Of a stretch of 64,000 bases of DNA, positions 21,150 to 32,245 are shown piece by piece. The stretch spans positions 9,000,001 through 9,064,000 of the forward strand of contig NC_045150.1 in assembly GCF_008831285.2 (NCBI RefSeq). The letters run 5' to 3'. How positions within the stretch are numbered: position 1 is the first letter of the stretch; each line of letters opens with the position of its first letter. Below the pieces are notes generated by a model. It was not told the DNA's origin. It saw nothing but the letters and a program-made list of their open reading frames with translations, and made no database searches. This DNA comes from Nymphaea colorata. Its lineage: Eukaryota; Streptophyta; Magnoliopsida; Nymphaeales; Nymphaeaceae. The translations under genes and the position numbers were made by a program.

Positions 21150-24012
21150 TGTGTTATTCAACTTTCCATGTTGTGTCTTTTCATGCTTAGACTGGTGTAT
21201 ATTTGTATATCATGTTGTTGGTTGTATAAAATATCTGTTTGTATGGATTCTGTAAAGTTCTCTCTATTATGGAAGAATGTACCTCTAACTGAAGCACTTG
21301 TAAGTGAAGTATGAAAAGGCTGAAAATTAACACAAAGGGTTCTCCATTCTGGAAAGCAAACCATGTCATGTTTGCTGATGTTACCCTCTAATAAGTATTT
21401 GAGACATTAATGATGGGCCAAAATATATGTGGTTTGTTCCTCTATAATTGTTTGGGTAACCACAGGTTTACTTTTCATTTGACCATGCTGCTTTTCAGTA
21501 GTTCTCCTCATTGTTGCATGTGTGTCCATCATTAATTTTATACTCAAAGGAATTTTTACAGCAACTGTATTTTCCAGCAAAACCACATCCATCACAAAAA
21601 ATGTAGTTATAAATCTATTGGATTTTCAACACCGAAGGGAACTCCTTTAGAAAACACAAGGATGTAATACACTTCTGCTGTGGAAACTCCTCATCAAGTT
21701 TGTTTGCTTGATGGAAGCTAAGTTCCCACTAGCTAGAGCAAGTAAGAAGTGTAGAGCAATTAGTTGGTGAGGACCACCACTCTATGACCATTCATCAACA
21801 GATGATGCTTCTGCCGGTGGTAAGCTGGAGGAAGGTGAGGATGATGGACATGAATCTCCCTACTAAATATATGAATATTTTAAAAATATTATTATCATTT
21901 GAGAATCGATGAATGTTCACTCTGCCTTTGGGAAGATGATCCTATCTTTGTATTGGATTTCAATGACTAAGGAGCCTAATCATGCTTTATTCCATTGGTC
22001 ATATTCATTACCTTATTCTAGTGGTTCAGTGCCAGTCCTATTCATTTAAGGTCAGTTTCATAGTAAGTTCAAATGATTGTGTCTCTTCATATTTGATAAA
22101 CACAAAATAAAATGTTTCAGTAGTGCTTTTATGTACATATTTCTTTATGCATGTAGACTTGTATTACTAGAATTTCATTAAGATGAGTTGCACATGGATT
22201 CTATCACCTGAGATTGGACCCAGGAAAGCGATGTTCCAACTTAGCAGCCAAAATTTTTTGTTGCTGTCAAGCAAATAACGATAAAAAAATTACCAATGTA
22301 GTTGCACCTTGATACGAGATGGTTACTGGAGATGGACGCCTTAATTTTTTATGAACAATAGAACATGGAGATAGATGTGCCTGTGGCATTTTAAACATGT
22401 CTATGATGAGATGATGCATAAATGTTTTTATTTCTCTTGCCATTGAAAATATGCTGATATTTTTTTGTTATTCATCATTTGTCAGCTTCAATACTTTGGG
22501 GGGTTCCCCTGTTCAAAAAGCCTGCTCCACCTATAACTACTATCTGGTTTGTCAAACAGGTCTGAGGTGTTGTTCCTTACTGCTGGCAGGGCTTTTGAAC
22601 CACCCCTCTTTTGAGAATGGTCTGACTGTGAAGGTGGAAAGTTGTTTGTATTTTGAAAGGTATCTTCTAGTATTCTAATGATTCGCTGGTGTTGAATTGA
22701 TTTAAGGTTTCCTGATGTGCTTAATTAAACTTTGATGCAGATCTGCACATGCAGCATTTAGCGCTGGATTTTAATTGCAAATGTGCCTTACAACCTTATC
22801 GTCATGTATATCATGGTAAGATGTTGATCCGTCTCTTCAGAAAGAAAGTTCTACTTTCCTTCTCTGGAAATGTTTTACCTAGCATCCTCTAGATATTGTT
22901 GGTTAGTGCACATCCTTCATTAGGAGGGAGATGGGATGGAGCTTGTCAAAGCAAATACCTTTTGAGATTTTTGATGTTTTTATCTGTATAAAATCTGCTA
23001 AAACTAGATAAAAATTAAGTTTTAATACTTTGAATATACTGTCTCTTTCGGTTATATAGGATATTTCTACTCTTAATGGCAGTGATCTGGGGAATCAGAA
23101 TCCCACGAAAGTCCATATGTATTCCACTTTGATTCTATTGGTCTATTTGTTTAATAGACTGCAGTCCTTTATTCATGCTGATACCAATTTTACCAAAATT
23201 ACAACAGGGTTTAACCTGCCCTGTGGCCTGATGTAAAACCATCTACCGATCTTATAAAGAGAACATAAACGGATCCCGTTGTAAATTTTAATTTTACTCT
23301 TTTCACGTCTACAGTTGCAGATCTGACTTGGAAATGTTCAGATGTCTTTCGGATGTGGCAATCCAAATGGCTGTCTGACTGGAATTCTGGAGGATCCCCT
23401 ACATTACCAAACTAGGATATATCATGTTTTGGATGTCGCATAGATTTGCCATATCTTGTTCTTGCTTCCATATTGAGGGAAGTGCAATGCCGTTCTAGGC
23501 AAGTCTATGCGACATTCTACAAGCCCAAGTTGCTGAAAGGTTAGAGCAGCTTGATTTTTCATCTAATGGTTGCGTTGGAACTTCCTTTCTTGCTTGTTAA
23601 AGTTCAATCTATTGCCAAGCATAACAAACATGGTTCCCTTCTGCGCCTTGGCTTTCCAAGAGTTGGAGTTTAAGATCTTGAATAGTCGTGTCTCGTCGTT
23701 ACCACAGGGTGTCTGATATCGTGAATGTGGACAGAGGAAATGATACGTGAATTGCAATGGGTTGGATCGAAGAAAATGGAGGTGGGCATTCATCCGACAT
23801 CTTGGCTTTTTCTTTTCTTCCCTTGTAATCCTTCACGTACCCTCCTTTTCAGTCCCTCTTGACGACAAGAAGATGCACTTTTCTAATATTTGTACTCACT
23901 GATAAATCTGTATCAAACAGGTGAAGCAAGAAAGCTTGCATAATAAGGGGGTTGCTCATGTTCCAGACCACCTAATACAGCAAGAATTTAGCATGCTTGT
24001 TATATCAAACCT
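21150..24012 (+). pseudogene. Truncated DUF676 lipase pseudogene (unit 2)
   Basis: The segment aligns in order with the intact lipase gene from intron 5 onward. Exon-like pieces: exon 6 from 22486, exon 7 from 22741, exon 8 from 22893, exon 10 from 23735, exon 11 from 23931. Exons 1-5 and 9 are not found. Exon 6 is frameshifted near its start, the exon 8 donor GT has become GC, and exon 11 has a deletion that destroys the frame. It lies between FAR1-1 and FAR1-2 on the same strand and cannot encode a hydrolase. Confidence 0.85.
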
Positions 24013-24141
24013 GTCAATTTTGTATTCTATTATTTTCACTGGAAGTCCGGTAATATAATTACGCTCGGTCAATCGAAAGCAGGAGTGCTTGTTCTAATAT
24101 TCCCTGGGAAACATGATTAATCGAGTAACCATCCATCCATC

Positions 24142-24144
<3 letters not shown>

Positions 24145-24226
<82 letters not shown>
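24145..24226. repeat. (TA)n(GA)n compound microsatellite
   Basis: A TA run at 24145-24200 continues directly into a GA run to 24226. It lies just 3' of the unit 2 lipase pseudogene. Confidence 0.97.
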
Positions 24227-24622
24227 TTAGTAAAAACCAGACCAATATGTCAGGGAAAAAAACATGACCTTTAATTTTTTGTTGCAAAATTATTTTAAAA
24301 TAAAATATAAACATCATAATATATTTATAAAAACTATTTTGATATAAAACATGATTTGAATCAAGTTGTTTTTATGAAAAATGTTGATTCTTTTACTATG
24401 AAAATGTTCATATTATGCGAACCTTTTATTTTTTATTATTATAAAACACTATTAAAACCTGAAAAATGATCAACTTAATATATATTTTGCATCAACTTAT
24501 CCTTAAATTATATTGGTAAAGTTAGAATTAAAAAAGAAAAAAACACTTGCTACATCAGATTTAAAGGGTCTGGTTTTTGTCCCTGATGTATTGGTTTGGT
24601 TTCTACCAATCCCTTAACTCTC

Positions 24623-24689
<67 letters not shown>

Positions 24690-25657
24690 AGAAAGAGAGA
24701 GAGAGAGAGGGAATGGTGCAATTGCAATTGAAATTATAAAAGAACGAAAAAGAACGTAACATAATGCAGAACAGGAACTGAACTGTATACTTTAGGTGGT
24801 GATGGTTTGGCAGATTAGAGAATAACAAGAAGGAAAGCAAAAACCAGACCCGAACAACAGAAGCCAAGGGTCACAAGCATCCTGGAGGGAATCCTAGAGA
24901 AATCAGGATTATCTCTGTAAGAACTCTACTGTATTCAAGGATGAAACAAAAACCTCATCATACTGCCATTCTTAAGCTTCCACAAGTTCCATGTTAGCAT
25001 GGGGAACGCAAGGCACCGATGCTGCTGCCTGGCCCAACTAGACCTCACGTTAAACTTCTTGCTCAGAAATTTCCATGCGGATTGTGCCACTTCACATTTG
25101 AGAGAATCATGGCAGCATGATTCCAAGTCTATCATGCAAACGCAACAATTGTTTGCAAACAACATCCCAAATCACTGCAACTTGTCCATTGTACAAAACT
25201 CCCCTCCATTGCCAAGAACAATCTTCCACTTTGCTTTAGGAATGACATAATTTTCCCAAACTTTCTTACCCAAATCGCCACAGTCCTCCTTTCTCTTACT
25301 CGGCTTTTGACTTGCACCTAAGAAACAGGGGACACTAAGTAAGGTCTTCATGTAAACTATTTCTTAAACATTATCGCATTTAAGTATTATACTCCGGAAC
25401 CAATTTTACGTTGTCTTTTATTTTTAACGAAAAAGATAAATGGTTTGGGCTTACACCAAAAATGTTACATCCACGGGATACAAGTAGGTTTTGAAGTTTT
25501 AGTTATTATTTGACCCAAAAAAGATGGGCCTAAACATATATTATTGTATCCAATGTTTAATGAGAAACAAAAGGTAACCTTATCATCAACCCAAACTCTT
25601 TTACATCCCTATCAACAAATCAACATCTATGCCATCTTCGGCCGCCTGTTAGGTCCC
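24227..25657. other. Spacer of unit 2, left part
   Basis: AT-rich DNA carrying a second compound microsatellite (next entry) and short unsupported frames on both strands. The right part (25320-25657) resembles the spacer of unit 5 near 61.7-61.98 kb. No gene was seen. Confidence 0.5.
24623..24711. repeat. (TG)n(TA)n(TG)n(GA)n compound microsatellite
   Basis: Consecutive TG, TA, TG and GA runs. The Tyr-Ile repeat frames across it on both strands are not genes. Confidence 0.95.
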
Positions 25658-26167
25658 ATTAAAAGAAGGGCTGTTCAACCAGTCGAGCTAACTCGTGCTC
25701 GACTCGATAAACTTGACTCGTTGATTAGACGAGTCGAGGTTGAGTTAAGAAATGAACTTGACAACCTAAACGAGTCGAGCTCGAGCTAAGTGGGTTCAGC
25801 TCGCTTAACCTCGGTTAAGCTTGAGAAATAAAATATATAAAAAAAATCTTGTAAAACTATAAAAAAAAAGTAGATTGTTCAAATGGGTATGCACTTGATT
25901 GGTATGTAGGAGGTTCCATGTTGGCTGTCCTTCCTTTAAAAAATATTTTTTTTAATGAAATGCTTGGCTCGGCTCATGCAATCATCACCTCGAGCTTAAT
26001 CGAGCCGAGTTCGAGTTTTAAGAACTCAAGCCGAGTCGAGCTCAAGCTAATGAAATAGAACTCGAGTCAAGCTCGAGCTGAGTTCGAGTTCCTTTCAAGA
26101 CAAAAGAGCCGAGTTCGAGCTGGCTCAATTCGGCTCGAAATCGCTCATGAACAGCCCTAATTAAAAG
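25658..26167. mobile_element. hAT-like MITE with 8-bp target duplication
   Basis: The element spans 25666-26159 (494 bp). Its ends are inverted: AGGGCTGTTCA at the left against TGAACAGCCCT at the right. It is flanked by the perfect 8-bp duplication ATTAAAAG (25658-25665 and 26160-26167), the size typical of hAT elements. The interior is GAGCTCGAGC-rich, as in the common plant elements of this kind, with no transposase frame. Units 3 and 5 have spacer sequence at the matching place without it. Confidence 0.85.
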
Positions 26168-27230
26168 GTCCCCAAGTGGGCCGAAGTGGTCTTGGTTCTC
26201 TATTGCCATGGCCTTAGACTGGATTACGTAGTGGTAGGATATAGTTCATTTGCATCTCTTGGATCTCGGGCCCAAATGATCTCAATATATGGAACTCGCA
26301 TATATTTCCATTATCTTGATGCAACAATCAAAATTGGTGTATTCAGTTCGGAAAAGCTAATTGTGAAATAAGAAGAACATACGCAAAGCAGAATATTTAG
26401 AAAGAGAAAAAAAAATGTGGAGTCGCTTCTTATATGTTTAAACCAAGATTTATACGATAGATTAAAGTCTTGCCAAACAAACAGACCCTTAAGTTTGATA
26501 GGCTAACCATTTCTCGATAATACTATCGCATAAACAAACGCTGAGTCGAGTGTAAGATAGTCCGTCTATATTTTAGTATATTTTATTTTTAAATTCATTT
26601 CATACTTCTCTGTCTGGCATTTGAAGGTATTACAAAAAACGTGATATATGCGATCTACTGGTCTTAAACTAGGTGCTATGGATGCATTCGTACACTTTTA
26701 AAATGTACCGTGTGACTGAGCCTGGGCTCGGACTGGCCCAATCATTCAAAGCTTGAGTTTGAGTTTGGTTTGATTAAATTTTAAAATATATATTTTTAGT
26801 ATAAAATAATATATAAATATAATTATATATAATAAAATATTATAATATATAAATTAATAAAATAAATATTTATAAAAAAATATCTATCCCACCCAAGTTT
26901 ATCGATCCCAACTAAGCCGACTCGATAAATTATCTAGTTCTCGTTTTGCCCCACCCAAATGGTTAAATTTAAAAATATATATTTTAATGATTTTTTTCTT
27001 TTTTCTTTTTATTGAAAGTTTTATAAAAAAAAAGGCATACGATCATTTTATAGCATCAACACGCGGCTCTCGCGTTCTAAACCGAACACAAAGCCTTTTT
27101 TGGGTAAAAAAGGAAGGCGGAGGGGAAAAAACAAAAATTGGGTACACGAAACGAAATTTTGTATGATTAATGACGAAAACGTCTTTAATAAAAAAAGACA
27201 AATATATATTTTTTAGCGTATATGTGTTCC
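26168..27230. other. Spacer of unit 2, right part
   Basis: 26180-26370 resembles unit 3 (38100-38560) and unit 4 (49500-49650) spacers and shows the empty site of the MITE at 38301. From about 26400 to 27230 the DNA is very AT-rich, with no match recognised in the other units. No gene was seen. Confidence 0.5.
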
Positions 27231-27434
27231 GTGCACCGAGCGGCGCACGCAACTACTGCCGCTCCAGAAAAAGAGACGAGGGAGGGAAAAAAGGCGCTTT
27301 TTTGTTTTGTCTCCTGTGTAATTCGATTTTTCTTTTGCATCTCTCTGCACGTTGTTTAGATCGAGGGGGAGGAAGAAGAGGGAGACGGAGGGGGAGGAAG
27401 AAGAGGGAGACGGAGGAGGAGGAAGAGGGAAAGA
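27231..27434 (+). promoter_or_regulatory. 5' region of FAR1-2, partly replaced
   Basis: Only the proximal leader (from about 27265: the purine-rich GGGAGGAAGAAG segment and TTCGATTTTTC) matches the other copies. The distal GGACATGGAAGTCATAT-type box is missing and is replaced by unrelated AT-rich DNA. A perfect 25-bp tandem duplication lies in the leader (27365-27389 and 27390-27414). The ATG context is AAGAATGT, unlike GGCCATGG in copies 1, 3 and 4. Confidence 0.6.
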
Positions 27435-27644
27435 ATGTCGTCGTCGAAGGATCAAGAGAGCGATGTCTCCATCGCTAAGCTCGCCGAGCAGGCCGAGCGT
27501 TCTGATGATGGTACCTATTTCCTTCCCCTCTTTTCTTCGGTTACGTTGGCAGATGGTGTCTAGGGTTTCTATTTCTGCTACCATTCCCTGGTTGGATTTT
27601 TGCCCTACTGTATTCTTTTCCTCTCGCCATTTAACCGATAGGTG

Positions 27645-27686
<42 letters not shown>

Positions 27687-30600
27687 GTGTGTGTGTGCGG
27701 TGATTTCCTTCGTTTTGTTTGTCTTAACAGATAAAGTTATATTTCATCTTTGTCCGACTGTGATGGAAAGGTTAGTCGAGAGAAATGGACCGCTCAGGCG
27801 TGATTGCTCGGGGGCTTAAAAGATTTTAAAGTTTAGTCATTTAGTTTGTTGCTTTCCAAATTTATGAGTTGTTAAGTTCAGTGGGGTTTCAGAGGTGGTG
27901 AAATTTGCGTGTATGATTAATGTTTCCCGCTAAAGGGAGGGTTGATGGTGATGGAGGTTTCTTATAGATTGTTCCGTCATTTATTTCATCTAGTAAGGCA
28001 GTTGATGTCATTATTTCTCTTTCAAGGTTAAATTGGCGGTGACAGGGATTTTCAGTCAATCTATTATATGTTTCTCGGTTATTTGGACATCAAGGAAAGT
28101 ATGTAGTTCTTTAAGCTATGTATATTCCTAGTAGAACTAGTAATTTTGAGATAAAAATAACAATACTAGACATTTACGTGGGCAGATGAAAGTTCACAGA
28201 GGGTGGGAGATTTCTTTCACTAGGTTGTGATATAGCATAAGTTAGGGTAGAGCTGCATGGAATTCCAAAGTGGCAAGATAGAAACCGAGCAGGACGAAGT
28301 CTCTCTCTCACTTTTTATAAGTCGCACAGGTACTTTTGCAAAGCAAGTGGCCTTTGTCTAGGTCTTCAATCTAAAGCTTTAGTTATTAACAAAGGTGCCA
28401 CGAGCAAGGAAAGAAAATTGAAGCATAAAAATAGAAATATGCTTGTTTTGTTACACATACAAATATATATAATATACTTTGAAGGGTAATAATAAGAAAG
28501 TTCGTCATAGTTACTAAATTAGATGACTCAGCTAACTAGTGAGTCAAGACATTGGCTTGGTCGTGTTTGGCCATTGCTGAGTCAGCGCGAACCACATTTT
28601 TCGCTCAATCTCAACATCCATCTTTAAGCGAGAATTCTTAAGACCCCCTTGGACGACAAATTATAGGACTTAGCTTGTAAACTTATTTGTTGAAACCTAA
28701 AAGTTTGTTATGTGAGAGTAATCATTATTAGTATATAAAATGACAATGTCAATTAAGCAAGTTTGTCAAATAGGTAAAATGTGTAAATGTATGGATTTTG
28801 TGTAGGTATTGTGATCTATCTGATGTTACAAATGCCATACATAAACATGTTTTCAAATGAAATAATCATTATTACTTTGGTTTGAAAAGTTAACTATAGA
28901 TGTGGCATCTTATCATCAAACAAGTTGATGAGATGACTCACAGTCAATAAAAATTATTTTCATATTTACCTAGTTTGCATATTTCAAAATTTCATGTATT
29001 TAATGTTCTTCTATAACTAGGATTGCACATAGATATATGTTAAATCACTTGATGTTGTTAAATCATTATAGCTTATTGTCTATATGTGTGGTGAGTTGTT
29101 GCTCTTCTAATTTTATATGGATGGTAGGTCTTAGCAACATTATTGATTGTTGGTTCTTAGTTTCCACATGCATAGCTCATAGATCATTGTGAATGTTTTT
29201 ACTAGCTAACATAAATATTAGCCTTTAAGTACTTTATTGCATGGAAAATTGCTTAAATTGCCTTATTGGGTATATAAAATACTGTTGCTTCATCTAATTG
29301 ATATTCTTCTTATTACAGTGGTACCTTTATCATCTAGTAGCAGTGGACAATCTAAATCTCAGTCGGTTGAAAGTTTTGGTAATAAAGAGAACGTCTTCAT
29401 GAATGATGCACCTAAAAGCATTTTTGCATGTAAAAATTTTTTGGTCAATGATATGAATGATGCGCCTGAAAGTAGCGTTGTTGCTAGTGACAAGAAAGAT
29501 GAACATGATACTATTTTTACTAGTTCTGAAAACAATATAGATGCAGACACTGGAAATACTGTTGATTCTCATATTCCGACAGAGGGAATGCAGTTCGATA
29601 ATGAAGATGATGCATATAATTTTTACAATGATTATGCTTTGGGACATGGATTCAGTGTTAGAAGGTCTTCTTGGGATAAAAATGCACAGGGTATTACTGT
29701 GAGAAAGACATTTGTTTGTTCTAAAGAAGGTTGGAAGAATTCAAGTGGAAATCCAACAACACGTAAGCCAGATACAAGATGTGGTTGTCCAGCAAGAATG
29801 GTGTTAAGAAGACTTCCAAATGGAAAATATTTTGTGCGTACCTTCATATGTGATCATAACCACCCTTTAGCATCTCCATCTACATCTCATTTGTTAAGGT
29901 CACATCGTAAAGTGACATCTTCCCGTTCTGCAACAAGTAAATTAGCTAATAATGCTAACATTGCACCAAAGAAGACGTATCAGCACCTTGTGAAGGTAAA
30001 TGATGATCATGAGAATGTGTCATTCACACCCATGGATTGTAGAAACCACTTGAGGATAAAAAGAACAAAGACAATGAAGAATAGTGAAATATGTGCTTTG
30101 TTTGATTACTTGCAAAAGAAATCAAGCAGCGACCCTGGTTTTTATAATACAATGCAATTAGATGAAGATGGATATGTCACAAATGTGTTCTGGGCAGACT
30201 CGAAATCAAGAGTGGATTATGAATGTTTCAATGATGTGCTTGTTTTCGACACAACATTGAAGATTAATACTGATCACTGGCCATTTGTGCAGTTTGTAGG
30301 AGTGAATCATCACTCACAAAGTTGCGTTTTTGGTGGTGCATTTTTGTCCGATGAGTCCATTGACTCATTTGAGTGGTTGTTTAGAGTGTTTACAGAAGCA
30401 ATGAATGGAAAACACCCTCAAGTTGTACTAACAGATATTGATAACGCAATTGCAGTTGCAGTGTCTCATGTATGGCCAAATGCACATCATCGCCTCTGTT
30501 TGTGGCATATTTTCCAAAATGCAGAGAAGTGCATAGGTCACATACTTAATCAAAAGACAGGCTTCAAGGAGAGTTTTACAAGGTGCATATTTCAGTGTGA

Positions 30601-31498
30601 AGATGATGACACTTTTCGATTTGCATGGGAACAAATGATTCTTGTGTACAATCTTGAAAAAAATTTATGGTTGCAAAGGTTATATAAAGATAAAGGAAAG
30701 TGGGCATTGGCATATGGAAGACAATATTTTTGTGCAGGTATGATAAGCACACAAAGAGTTGAAAGTATGCATGCTACATTGAAAAAATGTTTGTATTCTT
30801 GCTTAACAATCTTTTGTTTTATGGAACAATATGAAGCATTTGTAAATGGTCTTAGACAAAGTGAACTCGAAGAAGACATAAAAGGCTTTCATACACGCCC
30901 AATAACTTTGGGCATGAAAATATTGATGCAACCTGCAGATCTATATACCCCAACCGCATTTGAATGGCTTAAGAAGGAAGTCATTGAAGCTTTGAATTGC
31001 AGCTTAGAAGTAGATACACCAGAAGCAAATATGCAAAGGTACCATGTGGTTTGGGAGGGAGAAGAGTTCCCTAAAAGGCATGAAGCATATGTTACGTATA
31101 ATGTTGGCAACAAAGCAGTTGAATGTACATGCAAAAAATATGAATTTAAAGGTATTTTATGTCGTCATGCATTAAAGGCACTTGATCGAGAGAACATTAA
31201 AGAAATACCCGAGTCATATATTATGCGAAGATGGACAAAGAATGCAAAGATAAGAATGTTGAATACAAGCTGTTTAAGTGGTTCAAGTGTGGATGATAAA
31301 TGCTACGTGGCCTCCCGTTACCAACTTATGTGCAGGTCACTTTTGCATGTTGCAGATTTGGCATCAAAAAATGAAGAAGCCTATGAATACATGAGTAAAT
31401 TAACAAACGATGCATTAAAAAAGGTGTATTTACTTCATCACCAGTCCATTGCAGCTCATGGAAACCAGTATGAAAAAACTAAAAGTGAAGGGCCATAG
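27435..31498 (+). CDS. FAR1-related protein, copy 2 (FAR1 DBD - MULE transposase - SWIM)
   Basis: Exons 27435-27510 and 29319-31498, phase-1 junction, 751 aa. The FAR1 DNA-binding domain is at residues ~111-213 and ends in CDHNHPL. The MULE domain has Asp in FDTT (~335), Asp in LTD (~396), CLWHI, and the intact Glu of QRVES (~506). The SWIM finger CTC...CRH is at ~628-642, followed by a helical tail of ~100 residues. The N-terminal linker carries a repeated MNDAP motif (two close versions at ~59-61 and ~76-80), also seen in copy 3, which suggests internal duplication. It is closest to copy 4 at many positions. Presumed nuclear regulator; target unknown. Confidence 0.9.
27643..27700. repeat. 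(CT)n/(GT)n microsatellite in FAR1-2 intron 1
   Basis: A CT run followed by a short GT run begins about 130 bases after the exon 1 donor. Similar pyrimidine or GT runs occur at the matching place in copies 3 (41905) and 4 (51095). Confidence 0.9.
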
Positions 31499-31900
31499 TG
31501 AAAGTCCTACGACCTTATGAATACATGGTATGTAATGCACCAACTACTTTTGTACATTGCTTGTTTCTTCACTTGTGCAGTTTTTTAATATGCAGGTATA
31601 TTTGTTATGTAGAATGGGGTTGAAAGGTACATATGATCCAACTTTTTACATCAGCTGCATGATGGCGGCAGTTGTGTTGATCTCCTGGTATGTCATTAAA
31701 GTTTGGCAACAAGGTGTAGTTGTAGACATGGACTCATGATTATTCTGTTTCAGCAAATTGTTTTTGTTGCGCTGATTCTTTGTTTTAACATCCTAACTGT
31801 AACAGTTTTATTGTAACACTTGTAACATTTTTATACAGTTAACAGATGATAAAATTGTGGCATTTATAAAATCTTTGATATAATGTAAATCACACACACG

Positions 31901-31931
<31 letters not shown>

Positions 31932-32245
31932 GTATATTTGTTGGCAATTTACATACTACTAAAACAGTACACAGCGATTTAGAGTAGATGATATTATAGT
32001 ACTATAGTATCATATGGCCATTCCAGCCAATTTAGTTTACATTGTGTGGGATTTGTATAATTATTTCGTTGAATCATATAATATCACAATTTACTTCTAT
32101 GTTCTAAATCATATATGGTGATTTACGTTACATAGTACTACATTGCTTTCATGGAATAATGGTGAGCATCTTGAACCACAATTTACGTTAACATTATCAT
32201 GTATAACAATCTACTCTAGCACTATCTTGTATGGACAGTAGCTAC
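31499..32245. repeat. 3' flank of FAR1-2 with degenerate GTGATTTAC-type repeats
   Basis: A GTATGT donor-like (31528) and TGCAG acceptor-like sites (31580, 31595) follow the stop, as in the other copies. After a (CA)n/(TA)n microsatellite at 31893-31935, short diverged motifs of the form 'ggcaatttacat' and 'gtgatttacgtt' recur every 40-90 bases and continue through about 32690. A similar patch precedes the unit 5 pseudogene (57455-57570). Confidence 0.55.
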
